From Hofstenia miamia (lineage: Eukaryota; Xenacoelomorpha; Acoela), in assembly GCA_004352715.1 (NCBI GenBank), contig SCFE01000036.1:1835002-1899001 (forward strand): a stretch of DNA of 64,000 nt. Reading direction: 5' to 3'. The translations under genes were made by a program, and so were the position numbers. Below, one piece after another: positions 24,601 through 33,546 of the stretch. The notes under the pieces were generated by a model. It saw nothing but the letters and a program-made list of their open reading frames with translations. It did not search any database and was not told the origin of the DNA. Position 1 is the stretch's first letter; every line of letters begins with the position of its first letter.

Positions 24601-26309
24601 GTAAACCAAGAAATCGCAAATGTATAATTAACATTCTTAATAAATCAAAACATTGGGAAAACTCAATTATATATAATACTGCAGGTTGCTGGAATAAATT
24701 GGACAAAAACGTTAGATTGGCAAAAGATATTAAAACATTTAAGCGTAAATTAAAACATAATCTGCCAAGTCATCAGAAATTAATTGGTTCATCAAAAAAA
24801 TGCATGCATTGGAGGACTTTGTTTAGTTTAGTTTATTTTGTAGTTTATATAAATTTTAGTTTTTTGTTGAAGCAATACTTCTAATAAAGTTCTTGTAAGA
24901 TTAAATACATGTAGCTTCTAGTTTGTAGCTTTGTACTAGTTTTTTACAGCAATAAATTTGCTTTTGACTCTTATTGTACTGCTTCCACGTTTTGTGTAGA
25001 AGGAGTTTAAATTTGCAATGTATTGGCAATCAATATTGAAAATATGTATATAGGATTTCTGTCAATAGCACGGAAACGAAGGGTTTTAGCACTAGCTTTC
25101 TCCTTGAGGAGCCAATAATCGACGAAGTATCGAAAAATAAATTAGCACCTCCACGTTTACCAAGTGTTCAAATTAGAGTTTTCTATTTGCGATCGGATTG
25201 CATTATGAAATTTTCAACAAATTCTTTTTCTCGAAAATATCAGCTTATTAAGTTTTTGGTTCCAAAATTGAATATCAAAAAAATGCGGATCTTGCTTAAA
25301 ATTATTTTAAGTGTCTGACATTGCTTAGTGAATGTCTGAAGTGTAATGTATTTTAAATGTATATTCATTTATGAATAATGTGAATTTAATTTGTTGTAAT
25401 CACAAGAACCAAAAGTTGTGAAACTAAATTTTGGGGCATTAACACTGAACTATTGCCTACAATTGAGATGTTTATTCCGCTATGTTGAATGAAGACGTGT
25501 AAAACATTCGCAATATTTTCTCAACGAGCACAACTTTTAAAAGAAGTTGTGTTTTAAAATTGTATAAAATATCTTAGTGATGAAGGAAGCCGTTAATGAT
25601 ATTCAAATTATTTTGAGCGTTTTTTCAAAACTTTAAACATTGAAGTTTCAAAGTTCTGTTAGCGTTTAAATAAATCGAGATAATGCCCTCTACAAATGCG
25701 ATGAATGTAGGTCTAATAAATTGCGAATGGAACAATATTTCATATTTATACAATTTGACAGAATGTCAATGCAACAACTTATCACTAAACGTACCATCAA
25801 TCAAGTGCTTATAATGTATTAAAAAATGATTGATACATATATTGTAAATTACTATAAATTTCAATTAATCAGGATTGTTGATAATTATCCATTTGTATTA
25901 TTTCTGATTCTAATAATTTTGAATGAATTTTGAAGATGATTTAAAGATTTTCAAAATGATAAATATAATAATATTTCTTCTGCTTTGCTTATTTATTCCA
26001 ATCACATTTTAGGTAGCTCAACAAGAAGCTCAGCGCGCTCATTTCATTGTTGAAAGGGCAAAACAGGAAAAGCTACAAAAAATAGTCCATGCCGAGGGAG
26101 AAGCGGCTGCAGCCAGTCTGATTGGTAATGCTGTCAATCAAAATCCTGGTTATTTGAAGTTGCGCAGAATTCGTGCTGCACAAAACATTGCGAAAACACT
26201 CCAGCAATCTAACAACAAAGTTTACTTAGATGCTAATGCTTTGTTCTTGAATCTCGGTGGCGATGATTTCGATCAGCACATAGACGCTGTTACGAAGAAG
26301 AAGAAATAG
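21657..26309 (+). CDS. PHB2: Prohibitin-2 (two coding exons)
   Basis: Prohibitin-2 forms ring complexes with prohibitin-1 in the mitochondrial inner membrane, supporting protein quality control and cristae. Exon 1 (21657-22250, donor gtcggt) and exon 2 (26013-26309, acceptor TTTTAG) join in phase 0 at [13 protein letters not shown] to give 296 residues; human PHB2 has 299. The order is typical: a short N-terminus, a hydrophobic anchor (about residues 18-36, [18 protein letters not shown]), an SPFH/PHB domain with [22 protein letters not shown] and [16 protein letters not shown], then a coiled coil ([17 protein letters not shown]) and a Lys-rich tail. The start is clear because TAG lies in frame six bases upstream. 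There is one long intron. Confidence 0.97.
22251..23964 (+). other. 5' half of the prohibitin-2 intron
   Basis: This intron begins with gtcggt. The segment near 22840-23560 is T/C-rich on the plus strand, like the LINE relics elsewhere, but I cannot align recognisable RT motifs. A short CA tract lies at about 23939-23951. Confidence 0.6.
23965..24895 (+). mobile_element. LINE RT C-terminal fragment inside the prohibitin-2 intron, partly duplicated
   Basis: The frame from 23965 reads as the last part of a LINE ORF2. [23 protein letters not shown] corresponds to the thumb, and [20 protein letters not shown] followed by [14 protein letters not shown] to the conserved C-terminus (WN.LP..IR...S...FK..LK..L). 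Positions 24170-24509 are repeated at 24511-24850 across a single N with only a few differences. The intact frame suggests a young insertion. Confidence 0.65.
24170..24850. repeat. 340-bp direct duplication across a one-base gap
   Basis: 24170-24509 and 24511-24850 are nearly identical (offset 341), separated by an N at 24510. The few differences (for example ACCC/AACC near 24263 and 24604) suggest two alleles joined head to tail or a true local duplication. Read coverage would tell. Confidence 0.85.
24896..26012 (+). other. 3' part of the prohibitin-2 intron
   Basis: AT-rich sequence ending in an acceptor (CACATTTTAG). No coding or structured element seen. Confidence 0.7.
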
Positions 26310-26476
26310 ATGTTTTTTCTCTATTTAATGAATTATATTTTTTAAGTGAGTTCATTTTATTGAGCAGAATTAAGCTGTGCGTTTTTTGTTTTGGCGTAAC
26401 AGTGAAAGTACTTAAGGATATTCTTAATTGCTTAGCGTACAAATATATGTGTATACTTTTTTAAATTCAAAATTTC

Positions 26477-26482
26477 AATAAA
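26477..26482 (+). terminator. Likely poly(A) signal of prohibitin-2
   Basis: AATAAA lies 168 bases after the stop codon, before any other gene feature. Confidence 0.5.
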
Positions 26483-27549
26483 GGGTGATAAATTCGGTGT
26501 TTCCCACTCATAACAAACGTCAACATTGTTTTCATGAACCTGGTCCACAAATCAATGTTTGTTCTAAATATGAGTCGATGTAATTAATTCCTTTTGTAAG
26601 CTGCCCAACCTCATATGCGACCCTACAAACCAATGTTTCTCGACATTCATTTTCATCCAACTAGTTTTTACCTCTGGTTTCAATGGCTGTCGCAATCAAT
26701 TAAATTAGTTACAAAAAACAACTTGATATTAAGCTGAAGCATATCTATAGTGTGATGTAAAAGTTGCGGAGCCTCATTGATATACGCATTCGGCAAAGGT
26801 CTTTAAAATATTGTCTAGAATTTATTAATTACATTTTTCCTCGCTAATAATAGCCATTCTCTATTTTGGACACGAAGTGGAAGCGTAAAGCAAATTTTCT
26901 ATTGAAAATAATCGTTGGAGAATAACATGTTTTTAAAAAATATTCACAACTTTCAAAATCAAAATTGAAAACATAATTTAGTCAGGTCCCCCATGGTATG
27001 GTTTTCCATGGTTTTAAATGAGAGTGAAAATCGATTGATGCCAGATTGGAAAAAAAACTTTTCATTTCTTAAACGAATTCTTAACTACACATTATTTTCG
27101 CTAATGGAGATTATATAAATGTGTTTCGAACAATTATGTGCAACCGAGTAGGGTTGTCGGATTTTCTTGCCAAGAGAATTAGCTTAATTCGCAAACGGCC
27201 TCTCGCCGACCCATCCGGGATTCAAATTTGTGTCCTGCAGTCTCTAATGTTTTTTGTTATGAATTATCATTGTCACACCTCTATTTTTTTAACTGAAAGA
27301 AATTAACTGTTAGAGTTGAATACGATGACACTATTTACCTCTATCCACTGAGTTAAATTAGTTGCCCTTGAACTCGGTTTTTAACTATATACATGGTTTG
27401 GTAATTTCTCACATGCTTATTCTGATCAAGCTAACATTTGAATCTGCTGTTAATCTGCTGTCTTCTAATGCTCTTTCTATCAATATCTCACATCTCTGGA
27501 GTTTCCTCCAGAAACTCTTAAGAGACGTTTTCTAAAGACAGTTTAATAT
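26483..27549. other. Spacer between prohibitin-2 and the snoRNA array
   Basis: No gene is supportable. A G/C-richer patch at 27145-27240 has an open frame (27121-27306) without family features. At about 27490-27540 the sequence TSLEFPPETLKRRFLKTV can be read, faintly like a LINE C-terminal end. A promoter or host transcript for the array might lie here, but I see no defined signal. Confidence 0.4.
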
Positions 27550-27550
27550 T

Positions 27551-27617
27551 ACTAAATAATGATTTATCAATGCGATGGGCGGTCTGAACTAATGATGTAT
27601 TAGCATTTCTGATTATC
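27551..27617 (+). pseudogene. Diverged first copy of the C/D snoRNA unit
   Basis: Box C is changed to ATAATGA (27556-27562), D' CTGA is at 27584-27587, the C' position reads ATGATGT (27592-27598) and D CTGA is at 27609-27612. The 12-nt 18S-complementary guide before D' is intact. The change in box C falls on its conserved first G, so this copy may be poorly functional. It marks the ancestral edge of the array. Confidence 0.55.
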
Positions 27618-27646
27618 AATTTTGTATGTTCTATGTATATTTATAT

Positions 27647-27713
27647 GTTATATGATGATTTATCAATGCGATGGGCGGTCTGAACCAATGATGCATTAGC
27701 ATTTCTGATTATC
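27647..27713 (+). ncRNA. Box C/D snoRNA, U43/snR70-like (first of 26 tandem copies)
   Basis: It would guide 2'-O-methylation of 18S rRNA. Box C ATGATGA is at 27652-27658, D' CTGA at 27680-27683, a C'-like ATGATGC at 27688-27694 and D CTGA at 27705-27708. D' to C' is 4 nt, normal for C/D RNAs. The 12 nt before D' (GCGATGGGCGGT, 27668-27679) pair with ACCGCCCGUCGC of 18S rRNA with a single G-U. The fifth base from D' (G27675) pairs with the C of ACCG[C]CC, the site assigned to human SNORD43 (Cm1703) and yeast snR70 (Cm1639). U43 as I recall it has the same GGGCGG guide in the same register. Weak points: the terminal stem is poor, and C'-D is only 10 nt, so box D itself probably has no guide. 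Confidence 0.75.
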
Positions 27714-30196
27714 AATTTTGTATGTTCTATGTATATTTATATTTTTATGTTATATGATGATTTATCAATGCGATGGGCGGTCTGAACCAATGATGCATTA
27801 GCATTTCTGATTATCAATTTTGTATGTTCTATGTATATTTATATTTTTATGTTATATGATGATTTATCAATGCGATGGGCGGTCTGAACCAATGATGCAT
27901 TAGCATTTCTGATTATCAATTTTGTATGTTCTATGTATATTTATATTTTTATGTTATATGATGATTTATCAATGCGATGGGCGGTCTGAACCAATGATGC
28001 ATTAGCATTTCTGATTATCAATTTTGTATGTTCTATGTATATTTATATTTTTATGTTATATGATGATTTATCAATGCGATGGGCGGTCTGAACCAATGAT
28101 GCATTAGCATTTCTGATTATCAATTTTGTATGTTCTATGTATATTTATATTTTTATGTTATATGATGATTTATCAATGCGATGGGCGGTCTGAACCAATG
28201 ATGCATTAGCATTTCTGATTATCAATTTTGTATGTTCTATGTATATTTATATTTTTATGTTATATGATGATTTATCAATGCGATGGGCGGTCTGAACCAA
28301 TGATGCATTAGCATTTCTGATTATCAATTTTGTATGTTCTATGTATATTTATATTTTTATGTTATATGATGATTTATCAATGCGATGGGCGGTCTGAACC
28401 AATGATGCATTAGCATTTCTGATTATCAATTTTGTATGTTCTATGTATATTTATATTTTTATGTTATATGATGATTTATCAATGCGATGGGCGGTCTGAA
28501 CCAATGATGCATTAGCATTTCTGATTATCAATTTTGTATGTTCTATGTATATTTATATTTTTATGTTATATGATGATTTATCAATGCGATGGGCGGTCTG
28601 AACCAATGATGCATTAGCATTTCTGATTATCAATTTTGTATGTTCTATGTATATTTATATTTTTATGTTATATGATGATTTATCAATGCGATGGGCGGTC
28701 TGAACCAATGATGCATTAGCATTTCTGATTATCAATTTTGTATGTTCTATGTATATTTATATTTTTATGTTATATGATGATTTATCAATGCGATGGGCGG
28801 TCTGAACCAATGATGCATTAGCATTTCTGATTATCAATTTTGTATGTTCTATGTATATTTATATTTTTATGTTATATGATGATTTATCAATGCGATGGGC
28901 GGTCTGAACCAATGATGCATTAGCATTTCTGATTATCAATTTTGTATGTTCTATGTATATTTATATTTTTATGTTATATGATGATTTATCAATGCGATGG
29001 GCGGTCTGAACCAATGATGCATTAGCATTTCTGATTATCAATTTTGTATGTTCTATGTATATTTATATTTTTATGTTATATGATGATTTATCAATGCGAT
29101 GGGCGGTCTGAACCAATGATGCATTAGCATTTCTGATTATCAATTTTGTATGTTCTATGTATATTTATATTTTTATGTTATATGATGATTTATCAATGCG
29201 ATGGGCGGTCTGAACCAATGATGCATTAGCATTTCTGATTATCAATTTTGTATGTTCTATGTATATTTATATTTTTATGTTATATGATGATTTATCAATG
29301 CGATGGGCGGTCTGAACCAATGATGCATTAGCATTTCTGATTATCAATTTTGTATGTTCTATGTATATTTATATTTTTATGTTATATGATGATTTATCAA
29401 TGCGATGGGCGGTCTGAACCAATGATGCATTAGCATTTCTGATTATCAATTTTGTATGTTCTATGTATATTTATATTTTTATGTTATATGATGATTTATC
29501 AATGCGATGGGCGGTCTGAACCAATGATGCATTAGCATTTCTGATTATCAATTTTGTATGTTCTATGTATATTTATATTTTTATGTTATATGATGATTTA
29601 TCAATGCGATGGGCGGTCTGAACCAATGATGCATTAGCATTTCTGATTATCAATTTTGTATGTTCTATGTATATTTATATTTTTATGTTATATGATGATT
29701 TATCAATGCGATGGGCGGTCTGAACCAATGATGCATTAGCATTTCTGATTATCAATTTTGTATGTTCTATGTATATTTATATTTTTATGTTATATGATGA
29801 TTTATCAATGCGATGGGCGGTCTGAACCAATGATGCATTAGCATTTCTGATTATCAATTTTGTATGTTCTATGTATATTTATATTTTTATGTTATATGAT
29901 GATTTATCAATGCGATGGGCGGTCTGAACCAATGATGCATTAGCATTTCTGATTATCAATTTTGTATGTTCTATGTATATTTATATTTTTATGTTATATG
30001 ATGATTTATCAATGCGATGGGCGGTCTGAACCAATGATGCATTAGCATTTCTGATTATCAATTTTGTATGTTCTATGTATATTTATATTTTTATTTTATA
30101 TGATGATTTATCAATGCGATGGGCGGTCTGAACCAATGATGCATTAGCATTTCTGATTATCAATTTTGTATGTTCTATGTATATTTATATTTTTAT

Positions 30197-30263
30197 GTTA
30201 TATGATGATTTATCAATGCGATGGGCGGTCTGAACCAATGATGCATTAGCATTTCTGATTATC
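30197..30263 (+). ncRNA. Box C/D snoRNA, U43/snR70-like (last complete copy)
   Basis: Same box order and guide as the first copy, with box C at 30202-30208. The intermediate copies have box C at 27754, 27856 and so on in steps of 102. A further box C at 30304 begins a unit that is cut off before the guide, so it cannot make a functional RNA. Confidence 0.72.
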
Positions 30264-30316
30264 AATTTTGTATGTTCTATGTATATTTATATTTTTATGT
30301 TATATGATGATTTATC

Positions 30317-31119
30317 TTAACAAAGACTTATGTGCATATTGGAGTATTTTTACCTAAATTTTCTGCATTTGTAAGATGTAATTTAGAAAGACATTTCTGT
30401 TTTTTATTGCAATATTGTTTTCCATTTTTTATAACCAAATATTGTCCAAATGGAATACATAGTTCTGAAATATTAACCATTATTCTCCATTTATATGCTG
30501 AAAAGAACTAAATCAATCTCAACGCGTGATTTACATTTCTGTCATGGTAAGTAATGTAATTATTTCCAAACATTAAATATTTTATCGGAGACAATTTTGT
30601 TTCCGAATGTGGCCAAATTTGTTACTTTAGTAATGATGATCATGGCTAGTCCGATTTATAATTGTATAATTTTTCTACATTTTTGCACTGATGTATTATT
30701 TGCAGGGAACATTTTTTTAAATGCAAACGCTGAATTTTGTGACAGCATTTATTGCAACTTATGCTATGTAGTATATTGCACTTTTTATTGACTCTCAAAT
30801 TTTATGAATATTGCCCATTCTGTACATATGTGCGTTTAATTATTTTCTTTATTGATTTATCACATGCTTACACTGAAAATAGAATTAGTAATTCAGATAT
30901 TGCTTATTTAAATTTCAATTCCTTATTTTTTGTTAAATCTAAAGGACATGTGTTGAAAGGATTTATGACCAAAGATCAGTTGCTATTCTGGGCTTAAATT
31001 TCCATTTTAGTGCACAATATGGTGAGAGCGGCTTAACCATTCGAATTATTATGATATTTTTAACAAACTAAACAACGATTAATTATATTAGGCTTTCATC
31101 TGAAATTGGAACTTTATAG
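30317..31119. other. AT-rich spacer downstream of the array
   Basis: Overlapping frames (30597-30791, 30752-30997) show no family features and have chance-like composition. No RNA or repeat structure was recognised. Confidence 0.5.
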
Positions 31120-31127
31120 TTTTCACA

Positions 31128-31628
31128 TTTATCCCTCACAATGGAGTACATATTATGTACTCTTTCAAAATAATTGTCATTGCAAATAAAGTGTTTTTAT
31201 CCTCTGGAACAAGGTGCTACCAAAATATTCAACTTATATTGAACATGCGCATCAATAGATGTTCATTTTCCTAAATATGGAGTATTTAATTGCATCGTTG
31301 CTTATCGTATTGCTAATATAATCCCTCACAATGGAGTACATATTATGTACTCTTTCAAAATGATTGTCATTGCAAATAAAGTGTTTTTATCCTCTCGAAC
31401 AAGGTGCTACCAAACAATGATGTTTTATTAAGCAACCAATAAAAATATATTATTTAACTTCACCTTAAACAATTCATATTAAAATAATTTATATTGATCG
31501 AGTTGAAAGTGTACCAAAATATTCAACTTATATTGAACATGCGCATCAATAGATGTTCATTTTCCTAAATATGGAGTATTTAATTGCATCGTTGCTTATC
31601 GTATTGCTAATATAATCCCTCACAATGG
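31128..31628. repeat. Rearranged direct repeats leading into the start of the next gene
   Basis: A block starting ATCCCTCACAATGGA and running through CTACCAAA occurs at about 31131-31220 and again at 31320-31415. A second block (ATATTCAACTTATATTGAAC through the next ATCCCTCACAATGGA) occurs at about 31222-31334 and again at 31515-31628. The third ATCCCTCACAATGGA (31615-31629) contains the putative start codon of the small gene. Local tandem duplication has therefore copied the 5' flank of that gene. Confidence 0.75.
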
Positions 31629-33546
31629 AAATATTCGTTTTAATGAAAAGTAAGTTTTAATAAAAAATTTCTTCTGTCAGATTTGGTTTGCGCTAGAAGT
31701 ATGTATGCATCTTACTGATTTTAGAATAAGTTTATCGTTTTTATAGAAGGCTGTTGAAAAATTGTTTGCAATTTTTTGATTTTATCATATTTTAATGTAA
31801 TAAATTGTTGTGATTCTTGCTGATCTTAATTAAATGTTTTCGAGGAAAGATATTACCAGCTGTTGATCAGGAAAATATTTTTGTTCCAAGAAATAAACTG
31901 ATTCCAGGTATGATTTCTTTAACCTATCTTTACAACAAGGAAAGAAATACATTGAAGAAGTAGTTGCGATATGGAAGTTTTATTGTATTTTGAAAGTAGA
32001 AATTATTCCAAAGCACACTTAAATATGATTTTCACTCGTTTTGTATAATGCTATGTAGTTACGCTGCGTATATACTAGAAAAGATAGTCAAGTGCATTAT
32101 AACCTCGATTTAGCGCCCAAATTGGGCTGTACCAAGCGATTACTAATGAAAAATTTTGCCACTTCCTGTACTGCCATTCGCCATGATTTTGCTTCTAAAA
32201 TGAAGCAGTCCAAAATAACTGACTTCTTAACATTAAACATGTGCGGACAAACTGATTTTCAACCTTTTAAAAAGTTTTTTGTCAAGAAATCACGAGTCAG
32301 AGCCATGAACATCTATTGGAGAACATGCTTGAATGTAATTTTAAAAATTTGTATTAAAGTGTATTTTTTAAGTTATAAAAATTTTTTTAAGAAACATAAG
32401 AATTTCTTGGACAGTGTAAAATAGTACATTTGTCTTCTTTTTTCTTAAATTTGTGCTAAATCTTAAAACAGTTTACATTAGGAATAGTGATACATGTTAT
32501 ATTGGAACACTTACAGCTATAATATGCTCAACCCAGCTTAGCGCCGAAAATTCTCTTGGTACAAAGAGTGGCGATAAGTCAGGGTTATTCTGTATTTACT
32601 TACTAGCCCTTATGGGTATTGGATTTTCAACCCCGCTATCTGCAGAGAACTCCGAGTTTCCACTTTTAGTAGTAACAAAAAACACTGAAATGTAAATTTT
32701 ATTTTTTGAATACCCTACTTACGGTAATTTTGTCTTAAATGGAACCATCTATTTTAGGCAAAAACCAATCATATGCCAGTTTCACTGTGGCCGTACCTGC
32801 TTATCACCAAAAATCGTTTCTTTCCTCAAAAATACCACTGTCGGATTCCATATCAGGAATGCCCATGCATACAAACTTGAGAACGCAATTAACTAATTTG
32901 TCCATATGTAGAAAAAATAATAGTCTTGCTTCATTTCCACTATAGCCATTGTTTTTAAATCACATTTCTTATTAATGTTACTCATACCTATTTTACGATC
33001 TGATAAANNNNNNNNNNNNNNNNNNNNGCTTATCACCAAAAATCGTTTCTTTCCTCAAAAATACCACTGTCGGATTCCATATCAGGAATGCCCATGCATA
33101 CAAACTTGAGAACGCAATTAACTAATTTGTCCATATGTAGAAAAAATAATAGTCTTGCTTCATTTCCACTATAGCCATTGTTTTTAAATCACATTTCTTA
33201 TTAATGTTACTCATACCTATTTTACGATCTGATAAACCTCCCCTATCTCACTCTGCACTGGATGTTGATATTAAAACGAAACTTTCCACAAATCTTCCTC
33301 ATATCAGCATTATTAATACCAAGCGTTAAGAATTTTGATGACCGCATGATTTTTAATGACGTAAGTGGTTTATTATTTAGTTTTTCATCAATTTTTGTAT
33401 TAGCAGGCAAGGCTTTCACGCACAGCAATAAAGAGAACACGGAAATATTTAGAACAAATTCAAACTATTTAAAAAATTATTGTGACATACGAGTTGAAAA
33501 GATAAGATCTGCGTTTTTCGACATAATCAATTTAATGACCACTTAA
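31625..33546 (+). CDS. Unidentified small multi-exon gene (model, 176 aa)
   Basis: Five exon candidates join in phase: 31625-31649 (MEIFVLMK, donor gtaagt), 31845-31907 (KILPAVDQENIFVPRNKLIP, donor gtatga), 32758-32907 (GKNQSYASFTVAVPAYHQKS onward), 33175-33324 (through SDKPPLSHSALDVDI to IINTK) and 33404-33546 (GKAFTHSNKENTEIF to a TAA stop). All junctions are phase 1 and the sum is 531 nt. The third intron would be only 38 bp; alternatively the protein stops at TAG soon after 32940. A RNKLIPGKN string matches the RxxLxxxxN destruction box, and NKEN matches a KEN box. This suggests, without proof, an APC/C substrate such as a securin-like protein. Family not recognised. A duplication across an N gap falls within exons 3-4. 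Confidence 0.35.
32095..32592. mobile_element. Non-autonomous pogo/Tigger-like element in the small gene's intron
   Basis: The left end reads ATAACCTCGATTTAGCGCC...TGTACCAA. The reverse complement of the right end reads ATAACCCTGACTTATCGCC...TGTACCAA. This gives inverted repeats of roughly 35-40 bp with the ATAACC-TCGA-TTA style of Tigger/pogo ends. Right flank TA (32593-32594) fits the TA target; the left flank is TG, perhaps mutated. Inside, KQSKITDFLTLN (about 32197-32235) recalls the C-terminal end of Tigger-type transposases. At about 500 bp it is an internally deleted copy. Confidence 0.55.
32799..33236. repeat. 209-bp duplication on both sides of a 20-N gap
   Basis: 32799-33007 and 33028-33236 appear identical, with 20 N between (33008-33027). 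This is probably an unmerged contig overlap and not a biological repeat. It falls in the middle of the small gene model. Confidence 0.9.

Larger units (their letters stand above)
27550..30316 (+). repeat. Tandem array of a 102-bp unit, about 27 copies (C/D snoRNA array)
   Basis: Units repeat with an exact period of 102 bp. Box C starts at 27652 + 102k for k = 0 to 25, giving 26 complete copies, preceded by one diverged copy (spacer 6 bp shorter) and followed by a partial one that breaks off after TTTATC at 30316. By eye the 26 copies are identical except for one substitution at 30095 in a spacer. All reading frames contain stops, so it is not protein repeats. There are no variable spacers, so it is not CRISPR. 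Each unit is a roughly 65-nt C/D-box module plus about 37 nt of AT-rich spacer. Confidence 0.97.

Noticed and set aside
27121-27306. tRNA- or SINE-like stretch (GGGATTCAAATTTGTGTCC resembles a B box) and a short frame
   Set aside because: No cloverleaf can be drawn around it and no A box lies at the right distance; the frame has no family features.
27705-27708. A second guide upstream of box D of the snoRNA unit
   Set aside because: C' to D is only 10 nt, too short for a normal guide-target duplex, and I recognise no rRNA match.
27550-30316. Regular repeats resembling a CRISPR array
   Set aside because: The units are identical over the whole 102 bp with no variable spacers, and the genome is eukaryotic.
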